A stretch of DNA of 64,000 nt, from contig OZ242037.1 in NCBI GenBank assembly GCA_965205165.1, positions 1,798,001-1,862,000 of the forward strand. Reading direction: 5' to 3'. Positions within the stretch are counted from its first letter, which is position 1; each line of letters opens with the position of its first letter. The translations under genes and the position numbers were made by a program. Positions 23,329 through 33,900 of the stretch are shown here, piece by piece. The stretch is from CBDESM01 sp965205165 (GTDB lineage Bacteria > Chloroflexota > Dehalococcoidia > Bin125). Below the pieces are notes generated by a model. It made no database searches. It saw nothing but the letters and a program-made list of their open reading frames with translations, and was not told the origin of the DNA.

Positions 23329-26300
23329 CTACAGCGTGATTGTCGTTCCATCGGCGCTCGCGCTCGCGAGCACCGGCGTGGTGTCCGTTTGATTATCCAA
23401 GGCATAGTTCGTGAATGCGGCCCGGTTTCGCTCCGGGTCCCGCAGGTCATTGGCGTTCCGATCTACGAGCGGCCTCGTATAGGACAATTTCACCGAATCG
23501 GTCTCATGCACTGCCTGATTCAGTACAAGGGCGAGTCGTCCCTTGCCATTCACGTTCGATACCGAGCCACTGGATACCGTCGCCGTCGTCCCGTTGAGTA
23601 TGAAGTGGGCGATGATCACCGTTGAAACTACTTCCAAGTCCTGGTCGAAATCGACGACCACGCGATTTCCGTTGACCGTGGCCGACCTGATGGCGGGCAC
23701 CGTATCCGTTTCATTTGCCACAGAGAGCGGACCGAAGGCGGGGACATCGTTGCCTTCCGGGTCGCGCAGGTTCTTCGTCGCGGTTTGCGAGGTTGAATAC
23801 TTGACGGTGACGGAATCCGTCTCGTGGATCGCCGGGTTGAGCGTCAGCACGACCGAGCCAGGCGCGATCAGGCCGCTGTGATCGATGCTCGCCGATTGCA
23901 CTTGGGCGGCAGTCCCAGCGAGCGTGAATTGAGCGGCGGCCGGCACGCGATTTGGATCAAGCGTCTGATCGAACCCGATCGTCAGCGTCGCGCCGTTGGC
24001 GGTCCGCTCGATCACGGCCGGCGTCGTATCGGTCTGGTTGTCGACGGTGATCGAAAACGACGGCACCGCGCCGGCGCTGCTTTTGAGCGGGTGATCGGAC
24101 GCCTCCGCAGTATCATATTCAAGCGACACGGTCGTATCTTCCACGACCGCCTCGGAGAGCGCCAGCACCACCTTCTTTCCGGTCGCCTTGGCCGACGCCA
24201 CCGTATAGCGCGGGGTGAGCACGAACGCTCCGGCATCCAGCATGGAATCAGCCGTCAGATTGCCGTTGAAGCTGATCGTGATCGCCGATCCGTCCGCGAC
24301 GGCGGCCGTCGCGGATGGTATCGTGCGATTGGCCGCCGCGAGGTTGGAGAAGGAAGCGACTTCGAGTCGCGAACCATCGCGCAACGGATTCATCGCCGGC
24401 TTTGCATACGATGCTTTCACCGCGGCAGTTGGAGCGGCGGTTGACGTGATGGTCAACGTGACAATCGAACCGCTGACGGCGACGGCGGACACCGCTGCGG
24501 CCGTACCGTCGAGGGATACGGAGAACGCGCTGCTGGCGGGGACGGAATTGCCGTCCAAAGCCTGATCGAAGGTCAACGTCAGGGTCGCGCCGCTGATGAC
24601 CGCGGAGCTGACGACGGGGGCCGTATCGGTTCGGTTGTCGATCGACATGTTGAACGTTGCGACCGGAAGGCCAGCCTGATCCGCATCCGCGAATCTCGCC
24701 TGCCCGGCAGCTGGAGCACTGTAGGCCACGGACACCGTCGCGCCTTCGGCAAGCGCTGGCGATAGTGTCAGCGTCGCCGTAGTACCGGAGATCGAAACGG
24801 CCGTAACTGCCGGCGCTCCCGTGATGGTGAAAGCGGAAGCCGCTGGCTTGCCGTTGGCTGTTTCCAGCAGCGCCTCGCTGAAAGTCAAGGTCAGTGCGGT
24901 ACCTGCGGTATTGCTGATCACCGAACTGAGCGCCGGCGCCATGTCGGTGTTGTTGGTTACGGCCAGGTCGAACGCGGCTACGTCGCGGCCGTCGGCCGCC
25001 TTGATTCGGTCGGCGGCAGTCGTTGGCAGCGCATAGGCAACGCGGATCGCCTCGCCGTCCGCCAAGGCCGAGGCGAGGCTGATGGAGACCGCGCTGCCCG
25101 ATGCGGACGCGCTGCTGGCCGTCTTCGCGGGAGTGAACGTGAACGCGGTTTTGGGCAGGGCCGAGTTGGCCGTGAGGGTATCGCTGAATGCAATCGTCAC
25201 CGAACTGCCCGACCCGCTGACGGACGAAACGACCGGAAGCGGCCTCGGCGTTTGATTCGCTGCCGCGAGGGGCCCGAATGCCGTGACTTGGTTATTGGTC
25301 GCATCCCGCAGTGCATTGGCGGAGGGCGGCGCATACTGCACCGTCACAGCATCGGAGTGGATGACGGCTGTCGCGAGGGTCAGCGTCGCCACCTTGCCGG
25401 ACAAGGCGACGTTGGAGACGGTTCGCGCACTGCCCCCGACCGAAACGGTGAAGGCGGAGGCCGCTGGCGTGGAGGCGGCATCGAGCGCTTGGTCGAACGT
25501 GATGGCGAGCGCAGCGCCGTTGACCGCAGCTGAGCTGACGACCGGCGCCGTATCGGTCCTGTTAGTGACCGTATAAGTGCCGGTCGCCACGGGGAGATTG
25601 CCTTGGTCGGCATCCTTGAGCCGCGCTTCGGTCGCCGCGGGCCGGGTATATTTGACCGTCACCGTCGCGCCTTCGGCCAGCGCTGGTGAAACGGTCAGCG
25701 TAACCGTGCTCTCCGAAACCGCGACCGCGGTCGCGGCCGGAGTTCCGCTGACGGTGAACGCCGATTTATCCGGGATGTCCGCGGCCGCGGTCGACAAGGC
25801 TTCATTGTACGTGAGGATGATCGACGTTCCGGCAACGTTTGATTGAGCACTGACCAGCGTAGGGGCGTCATCGGTCAGATTCGAGGCAGACGAGGTGAAC
25901 GCAGCTATCCCCCTGCCGTCCGCCGACTGGATGCCGGTGGCGGCCATGCTCGGCGGTGAATAGGAAACCGACAATGATGCGCCGTCGGCGACCGCCGTTC
26001 CGAGCGTGACGGCGACGGTGCTGCCCGACGCGCTCGCGGCGGAGGCCGAGTTCGCGGGCGTGAACGAGAATGCGGATGCGGCGAGCGATGTGTTCGCCTT
26101 CAATGCACCGCTGAATGTGATCGCCAGCGCGGTTCGGTTCACGGAAGCCGAGGACGGCGCGGGAATCGGGGCGGGCGTATTGTTCGTAGCCGAGCGTGCT
26201 GCGAACGCAGCTGCGTTGTTGCTGGTTCCGTCTGCAAGAGGATTCGATGCCGGTACCGTATAGGCTACAGTGACGACATCGGAATGGATCACCGGAGACG

Positions 26301-27879
26301 CGAGAGTGAGCGTAACGGTCCGAGCGGCGATTGCGACCGCGCTCACCGTTCGCGCGGATCCGTTGACGGAAACGCTGAACGCGGATGCGGCGGGCGTGGA
26401 TGCCGCCTTGAGATTTTGGTCGAACGTGATCACGAGCGCCGCGCCGTTGACGCCGATGCCGGACACGGCGGGTGCGGTATCCGTGTTGTTCGCAACCGTG
26501 GAGGTGAAGTTCGCGATCTTGCGGCCATCGGCCGCTTCCAACGCGGTGGCGGGAGCGGCGGGTTGGCTGTAGGAAACCGATAACGACGCGCCTTCCGCCA
26601 GCGCCGTCCCGAGCGTGATCGTGGCCGTCTTCCCGCTGGCGACCGCGGAAGATACAACCTGCGATGGAGTGAACGTGAACGCGGCGGTCGCCAAGGCGGA
26701 AGCCGCCTTGAGATTGCCGCTGAACGTGAGCGTTACGGTCGCGCCGTCCACGCTAGCCGTTGACAGCGTCGGCAGCGCGGAGCTGAGCGTGAACGGGTGG
26801 GGGTCGATCAGTCCGAGTTTGCGATCCGAATCAGATGCGTCATGAAGAGAGGCCGATGCGTTCGGCACGGCTTGATACAGGAGCCATAGCTTGACTCCGT
26901 CCTGGATAGTGCCGGCCGGGAATGAGAGCGTCACGTTGCGGGAGGCGATCGCATGGCTGGTCGCGTCGGTGCAGCCGGATGCCTGGCCGGCCGTCGCCGA
27001 CCAAGACGTGCATGCCTTGAAGTGCGACGCCGCGGCGGAGGCGGGCGCGGCCAGCGCGGCATCGGCGGTCAAGACCAATGCATTGCCGTTGCGGGCGATG
27101 TTGGTGACGACCGGGCCGGGATCGATGAAACTATTGCCACTGCTGCTTTTGATGTTGAAGGCGGCGATGTCCCCGCCGGGCGAGGTCAACGGATTCGTTG
27201 CGGGTTTCGCATAGGTGATGTCCGGTTGAACGCCGTTCGGCACCGGCGGCGCGATGCGCAGGCCGACATGGTCGCTGCTCCAATATACGTCGAAGATTTG
27301 GGCGGCATGGCCGCTGATCGTGAAGGCCGAGGCGGCGGGCAGCTGGGTCGTGGTGATGTCCCGATCGAAGTATATCTCCGCGATGTACCCGTTTACATTG
27401 GCGTGCGAGAACGCGGCGGCGGGAGGCGTGAGCGTCAGTTCGCCGGTTTCCGTCCAAGTCGCGCCATTGGTGGACGTTAGCATGGGCATGTTGGTGCCGC
27501 ATGTGCCGACATCGTTGCACGGAAAGACTCGCGCCCGGCTTCCCGCCGGGAGGCTGGTTTGCAGGGTCAACGTGATCGTGGAACCGGATACGGCGACGGA
27601 GGAGATGGAGACCGGATCGTCGCTCCAATTTCCTGCGGCGGTATATTCATAGACGGCAAACACTGATGCGTTCGGGAGCGGCGTTGCTTGAATCGGCGCG
27701 GAGAAGGTGAGCGTGACTTTCTCCGGCGTCCAGCTTCCGGACGAGAAGGTGAGCGTCGCCGTTTGAGCCGCGGCGCCGGCGATGAGCATGGTCGCGGCGG
27801 CGACCAGCAGCGCCGCGGCCGCGAGCCGGAACAGCAGGCCGGCGGAGGAACCGGAGGAGTCCGGTTGCGGTTTCGTCAT
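23329..27879 (-). CDS. Secreted SWM/SwmB-type repeat protein, N-terminal part
   Basis: A 1516-residue product with a signal peptide (LLFRLAAAALLVAAATMLIAGAAAQ, roughly residues 15-39) and about 14 complete repeats of some 95-105 residues plus part of a 15th. The consensus is PxVxSAxVNGxxLxITFDQxL, ASAFTV, VTLTL, VxVxYxxP and a closing NNTDTAP, the pattern of the SWM_repeat family known from cyanobacterial swimming protein SwmB and other surface proteins. Repeats show a three-unit periodicity. It lies 103 bases after the giant gene on the same strand. With the downstream frame the intact protein would be about 2360 residues and 22 repeats. Confidence 0.82.
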   Translation of the reverse strand: MTKPQPDSSGSSAGLLFRLAAAALLVAAATMLIAGAAAQTATLTFSSGSWTPEKVTLTFSAPIQATPLPNASVFAVYEYTAAGNWSDDPVSISSVAVSGSTITLTLQTSLPAGSRARVFPCNDVGTCGTNMPMLTSTNGATWTETGELTLTPPAAAFSHANVNGYIAEIYFDRDITTTQLPAASAFTISGHAAQIFDVYWSSDHVGLRIAPPVPNGVQPDITYAKPATNPLTSPGGDIAAFNIKSSSGNSFIDPGPVVTNIARNGNALVLTADAALAAPASAAASHFKACTSWSATAGQASGCTDATSHAIASRNVTLSFPAGTIQDGVKLWLLYQAVPNASASLHDASDSDRKLGLIDPHPFTLSSALPTLSTASVDGATVTLTFSGNLKAASALATAAFTFTPSQVVSSAVASGKTATITLGTALAEGASLSVSYSQPAAPATALEAADGRKIANFTSTVANNTDTAPAVSGIGVNGAALVITFDQNLKAASTPAASAFSVSVNGSARTVSAVAIAARTVTLTLASPVIHSDVVTVAYTVPASNPLADGTSNNAAAFAARSATNNTPAPIPAPSSASVNRTALAITFSGALKANTSLAASAFSFTPANSASAASASGSTVAVTLGTAVADGASLSVSYSPPSMAATGIQSADGRGIAAFTSSASNLTDDAPTLVSAQSNVAGTSIILTYNEALSTAAADIPDKSAFTVSGTPAATAVAVSESTVTLTVSPALAEGATVTVKYTRPAATEARLKDADQGNLPVATGTYTVTNRTDTAPVVSSAAVNGAALAITFDQALDAASTPAASAFTVSVGGSARTVSNVALSGKVATLTLATAVIHSDAVTVQYAPPSANALRDATNNQVTAFGPLAAANQTPRPLPVVSSVSGSGSSVTIAFSDTLTANSALPKTAFTFTPAKTASSASASGSAVSISLASALADGEAIRVAYALPTTAADRIKAADGRDVAAFDLAVTNNTDMAPALSSVISNTAGTALTLTFSEALLETANGKPAASAFTITGAPAVTAVSISGTTATLTLSPALAEGATVSVAYSAPAAGQARFADADQAGLPVATFNMSIDNRTDTAPVVSSAVISGATLTLTFDQALDGNSVPASSAFSVSLDGTAAAVSAVAVSGSIVTLTITSTAAPTAAVKASYAKPAMNPLRDGSRLEVASFSNLAAANRTIPSATAAVADGSAITISFNGNLTADSMLDAGAFVLTPRYTVASAKATGKKVVLALSEAVVEDTTVSLEYDTAEASDHPLKSSAGAVPSFSITVDNQTDTTPAVIERTANGATLTIGFDQTLDPNRVPAAAQFTLAGTAAQVQSASIDHSGLIAPGSVVLTLNPAIHETDSVTVKYSTSQTATKNLRDPEGNDVPAFGPLSVANETDTVPAIRSATVNGNRVVVDFDQDLEVVSTVIIAHFILNGTTATVSSGSVSNVNGKGRLALVLNQAVHETDSVKLSYTRPLVDRNANDLRDPERNRAAFTNYALDNQTDTTPVLASASADGTTITL

Positions 27880-27982
27880 GCGGGGGCCGCGTGCTTCCGG
27901 GCAACACTGGGTGCTCGCTCACCGTACCGGCCGCACCGGACTGGGGCAACCTGGATGCGCCCGCGCTCGCACCGCCCGCCGC

Positions 27983-30900
27983 TCAGCGGGCGATGAAGAG
28001 GAGGTCTTGTGGGTGGAGGGGGAAGTTTTGGGAGCCTGGGATGGGGTTGCCTTGCGGGTCGGTGGCGTAGCGGATCCAGCGGCGGCCGTTCCAGAGGAGG
28101 AGGGCCTGGGCGCCGGGGAGTTCTTGGAAGAGGTCGGCGGCGGTGGCGGTGGTTGCGGTGGCGGGGGCTGCCCAGACGGTGAGGCCGCTGGCGGTTGAGG
28201 GGTCGGCGGGTTGGCCGGCGCCGTCGGCGAGATGGGCGGCGGGGGAGGTCGGGTCTGCGGGGGGAGCGGGTTGGCCGGGGAGGGGGGCGTTGCGGGCGTC
28301 GATCAACTGGACGGCGGAGGCGGAGGTGCGGGTGCCGTCTTGGGCGTCGAAGGAGATGATGGCGATGGCTCGGGAGGCGGTGACGAAGGTGGCGGTGGCG
28401 GCGCCGTCCTTGGTGGTCAGCTGGGCGGACTGTTCGGTGGTGGAGTCGCTGGGCGGGGTGGCGAGTTGGAGGGGGGAGGGGCCGTCGGCGGCGGTGGCGC
28501 GGACGCGGATTTTGGTGCCGTCGGCGACGGGGTTGCCGTCGGCGTCTGCGGCGTCGACTTGGATGTCGAGGGTTCGGCCGAGCAGGGGCGGGCCGGCGGG
28601 GACGGGGTCGAGGGCGGCGGCGGGGCCGGCGACGCCGAAGGTCGCGGTCAGTTTTTCGCGCAGGCCCGCGTCGACCTCGAGGCGGTAGCGGCCGGAGGCG
28701 AGCGGGGCGGTGGCGGCGGCGACGGCGGTGATGCGGTACTTGCACTTGCTCGCGCCGGTTTCGCAGAGGCGCTCGATCGTCAGGAAGTTCTGCGAGACCG
28801 GGCGGCCGGCGGCGTCGAGCACGCGGGCGGTGGCGGAGGGCAGGGCGGCGGCGTTGCCGGAGGAGTCGCGGGCCTCGATCTCGAGCTCGATCACGTCGCG
28901 GTCGTCGTCGGGGGTGGCGCGGTGGTGGAGCAGGGGCAGGCCGGCGCCGGCGCGGAGGGCGGAGGCGGCGCCGGCGAAGGTCAGATCGATGGCGTCGGTG
29001 TAGAGCGATTGGGCGCCGCCGGTGGCGGTGACGGCGAGCGAGATGCGGGTGGAGCCCTCGCCGGCGGGCGGGGTGAAGGTGATCGGCAGGGCGGCGGGCA
29101 GTGCCGGGTTTTCCGCCACTGCCGTGGCGAAGCCGGTGCCGGTGCCGGCGTTGATCGTGCAGCTGCGGGCGGCGCCGGGGCAGAGGTCGCCGGAGAGCGA
29201 GCCGCGGGTGGCGGTGAGCGTGATCGAGGCGATCGCGGCGGCGTCGGCCGCTCGGCCGCCGGCGGCGGTGATGCGGACTTCGAGGTTCGCGCTGCCGCCG
29301 CGCGGGACGGGGCCGCTCGCGCCGGCGGCGCGGGCCAGTTCGACCGAGGCGACGGGGGCCGGCTCGCCGACGTCGATTTCGGCGGTGCGGAAGAGCGGGC
29401 CGCTGGCCAGGCGGAAGGCGGCCGCTGTTTCGGCGTAGCGGTCGGACGGCTGCGTTCCGGCGCCGGTGAAGATGTGGAAGCGGCGCTCGCGGGTCGGGAT
29501 CAGGCTGGCCGTGATCCGCACGTCCTCGGCGGCGCTCGGGTCGATGGCGATGCTGGGGCGGTTGCCTTCGGCGTCGGTGATCCAGCAGGCGATGTCGCGT
29601 TCGCCGGCGGTGGATGCGCCCTGAGCGGAGGCAAGGCCGCAGCGCATGCGGCTCCAAGTGCCGCCCAGCATCAGGCGCTTGCTGCCGTCGCCGGGGCCCT
29701 CGACGCGCCAGGTGGCGGGGCCGGTGATGGCGAGGTAGGAGTCGGCGATCAGCCAGACCGCATTCGCGGACGGAACATCGCCGCCGGGCCGGCGCGAGAG
29801 GCCGCCGGCGCAGGCGTCGAGCAGGGCGCCGGCATCGTCCAGTTCGAGGAAGGAGGGGTCGGGGCGGGCGCAGCCCCAGCCGCTGCCGACCGCGTCGACG
29901 GCGACGGTGAAGCCGGCCGCGACCTCGGCCGTGGCGCCGGCCGCGATCACGCCGTCCGCGTCGGTCGGCAGGTAGGCCGAGCCGACCGGGTTGCTGACCG
30001 CGGGGTGCGCGATGGACAGCTCGCCTGTCGCGGCGGCTGCCTCGCCGGCGAAGCTGGCGCGGACGCTGATCGTGGTCGGGCCGGAGACGCCCAGGGGCAG
30101 CGTGTATTCGGCGCGCAGGTTGCCGATCGGGTCGGACGCGGTCGCGCCTCCGGCAGCGCCGGCCAGCAGCTGGGCGCGGCTGAGCGAGAGCGTGCAACCG
30201 CTCGAGGAGGCGGCGCAGGCCTGGCCGTTGTAGGCGATCGTGCCCTGGCTGATCGTCAGCTCGACCGCCTTCTCAGCGGCCAGCTCGGAGAAGAGCGCGG
30301 ACTTGACCCGGCCGGGCAGGGCCGAGCGCGGGGCGGGGGCGGCGGTCGCGCGCGAGTCGGCGCGGCCGATCGCGAACAGCGCGGCCGGCGCGGCGGCGGC
30401 GTAGGCGGAGCCGGGGTCGCTCCAGTCGAGGTAGACGCCGGCGGCGCGCTTGCCGGGGCCGGCGGCGTGCGCGAACGCCAGCGTTTGCTCGATCATCTCG
30501 GGCGGGCTCGCGCCGGCGATCGCGTAGCTCAGCCTCACCGTGCCGGTCGCGCCGGAGGCGGCGGACGGGACGTAGGCCAACGCAAGCGGGCGGATCGGTT
30601 CGTTCGCTTCGGCCGCGCCCTGGAAGGCTTGCAGCGCGGCGCTGCTGATCGTGCAAGTGGATGTATCGGTCTGCGCGGCCGGCTGGTACACGGGGTGCGC
30701 GGAGGTTGCGCGCGGGCAGAGCGTCTGGTGGATGATCTCGCCGGCGGTCGCGCTGATCGTGAGCGTGGTGATCTCGTTGTACTGGACCAGCTCGTCCATG
30801 TTCGCCGTGGGCGGATTGGCCGGGTGCGCCTCGAGGCCGCGCATCAGCGTCGCCGCGAAGCCGATCGGGGTGCCGCGCTGGACCGACGGGGCGGTGCAGG

Positions 30901-33900
30901 CGGTGAGCGCGGCGGCGCCGCTGCCGGACTCGGCGAGCGTGCAGACGCGCAGGCCGGTGGCGGCGTCCGCATCCGCGACCAGCGGCAGGGCGAAGGCGCG
31001 CTTGGCCGGCGAGACCATGCGCAGCTCGTAGACCGCCGTGCGCGTGCCGGACGAGTCCTCCAGCGCGATCCGCTGCACCGGGCCCGTGCCCAGCATCTGC
31101 TCGTTGACCGGCTGGGCTGCGGTCGGAGCGGTCCGGCCGGTGTGCGCGAGCTCGATCCGGATGACGGCGGCGGCGGAGTACTCGGCCGGCACCGAGGCGG
31201 CGAACTCGAGGCCGCCGGGCGACCGCGCGCCGCGCTGGCGGGCCTGCCATTCGGCGCGGGTGATCTCGCAGGACGCCGCGACCGGGCAGAGGCCGCGCAG
31301 CGGGGTGCCGTTGCGGGCGGTCAGCTCGGCGCCGCTGATCAGGTCGCCGGCCGCGTCCTGCACGCGGATCGTGACCGTCTCGAAGTCCGCGAACGACGGG
31401 CGCAGCGCCGGAGTCGGCGTTTCGTACTGCTGCTGCCGTGCGTTGTACAGCTCCAAGGCCAGCGGGGTCGGGCGGCCGCGCGGCTCGTACTCCCAGACCG
31501 TCGCCGAGAGGCTGCCGGTGCGGGGGCGGCCGTCCGCGCCGACCGGGGCCAGCAGCGGGTAGGCCCAGGGCGCGTAGATGCTGAACTCGCGGGTCTTGGT
31601 CATCGAGTCCGAGCGGTTCACGGTCAGCTTCAGGCGCACCGAGTTGGTCGAGCCCTGCGGGATGCTGACCGCGAACTTGAGCGGATCCACCGCGTCGTTG
31701 TCGTCCGGGCTCGCCTCGGAGTCGTAGGCCTTCAGCGCGGCCAGCGTGATCGTGCAGACGTTCGAGGGCTCGGACTCCGTGCAGGGCGCGAACTTCGCGG
31801 CCGAGTCGGCCGCCGTGATCAGCCCGCCCGCGGGGGCCGCCGTGCCGCTCGCGCCGTCCAGCAGCTCGATCTTCACCGCCGGCTTGTCGGCATCCTGCGT
31901 CTGGTCGAACTCCCAGTACTGCGCGGTGTTCGTGCTCGAGACCGCCTCGTGCGCGGTCTTCGCGGCGTTGTAGACGTGCGCCCAGATCGGCGTGCGCGCG
32001 CCCGCCTGCGCCCACTGCTGGTCCGCCGCCGGCGCGTTCCCCGTCGCGTCGGCGACCATCGCGAACGGCTCGGCGCGGGTGCCGCCGTCGAAGGGGAGGG
32101 TGAAGGTCTGGGTGCGGGCGGAGGCCATGCCGCTGCCGGCGCGGACCACGCTGATGATCAGGTCGGCGTTGCCGAAGTCCGTGTTCTGGTAGGCGGACGG
32201 CACCGTGAAGCTGAAGTTCACGGGGAAGGCGCGGTAATGGTTGCCGGCGCGGGGCGGGCCGGTGAGCAGGTAGTTGGCGGCCGTGATCGTGCAGACGTTG
32301 GTCGCGGCGGCCTCGGTGCAGGCGCTGGTTCCGTCGTGCTTGGGCACCGTGATCTGCGCGCCCGTGATCCGGTTGCTGGGCGAGGGCCGGTCCCGGATCT
32401 CGATCGTCACCTGCTCGATCGTCGAGTAGGAGACCAGGTTCGTGCTGGATGTGTAGGTCTGGATCTCGGTGGCGCTCTCGTAGACGCGCAGGTTGACGGG
32501 CGTGGCCGCGCCGCCCGGCGAGTAGCGCCGCTGCGGGTCGCGCGTCACCACGTTGCCCGTCTCCGCCGAGCCGTTCACCAGCTGCATCGCGAACGGCTGC
32601 GCGTTGGCGGCCGCCGTCGCGCCGCGCTTGTAGACGGCGGTGGCGGACGCTGAACCGGTGGCACCGCTGTGGCGCGTGAGGTCGGCGTTGAGGGTCACGT
32701 CGGCGGTGTTGGTGAAGGCGGTCTGGATCGCGAAGGCGAACTCGAACTGGAGGCTGCGCCGGGCGTCGACCGCGCTGGCGATGCCCATCAGCGTCTTCAG
32801 CGTCGCGCGGCTCAGGGTGCAGGTGCCGCCCGCGTAGGAGGCCTCCGTGCAGCCCAGCGCCGTGCCGTCCGGCTTGGTGAAGACGATCTGCGAGGCGTTC
32901 AGCGAGGTCGTGGTCTGGCCGGCCGGGTAGCTGGCGCTCAGGGCCAGGGCGGCCGTGGAACCCAGCGAGGCGAAGCTGGCCAGCTCGGCCGTCTCATCCC
33001 AGCCGCTGGCGGCGGCGGACTTGTAGATGCGCACCGCGACCCGCTGGCGTTCGGCCGCCAAGCCGTAGTAGTGCTCGTTGTCCGCGCGGTCGCCGTCGCC
33101 GTCGTCGTCCCGCTCCGCCGTCCCGTCCGAGAGCCGCGGGTCGAGGGCCGGCCCGGCGTTGTCCGAGCGCGCCCCCACCGGCGCGTCGTACTTGAGCGCG
33201 AAGGTGCGGTCGCGCTCGCCGGCCTTCTCGACGCGGACGTGCACGTAGGCCGCGTTGCCCGCGTAGTTCAGCGGCACCGAGACGAAGATGTCCAAGTCGC
33301 CGCTCTGCCCGCCCGTGCCGGCCGGCCAGTCGGCGCGGGCGATGGTGCAGGGCGGGGTGGTCGAAGTGCAGCCGCTGATCTGCGTTCCGCCGGTGTTCGA
33401 GGCGATGTCCGCGCCGCTGATCGCCGTGGTTCCAGCCGCGTCCGAGGTGATGCTGATGATCACCTGATCGAACGTCGTCGATGCCGCGTTGGTCGATCCG
33501 CCGGCCGACGCCCGCAGCGATATCCGCACCCGGTCCGCCCCCGACCTCGCGTTGAACTCGCCGGCCGAGGGCAGCAATGCGCCGTTGGCCACGTTCCGCG
33601 GCGTCGCGCGCGGATGGGCGGAGACCGTCAGCGGCGGGTCCCACTTCAAGGAGGTGCTGCGGGAGAGCTTGCCGGGCTTGGTCGCGGTGAGGTGGATGTA
33701 GACCGCGCCGGTGTGCGAGTCGGGGATCTTGAAGCGGAGGTCGCCTTGGAGCCAGCTGGCCATGCAGCGGTTGCCGCAGGTGAACGCGTTGCCGGCGGAG
33801 TCGGTGAAGGCGGCCCCGCTGAGCCGGTTGTTGCCGGCGGCGTCGGTGGTGATCGCGTGCATGTGGCCGTCGTAGACGCCGGCGGCGGGGCTGGCGTGGT

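Noticed and set aside
28143..28688. Other GC-rich frames on both strands in the window, such as 982-2097 and 13036-14685 on the minus strand
   Set aside because: They overlap clearly identified genes, are Arg/Pro/Ala-rich and carry no recognisable motif.
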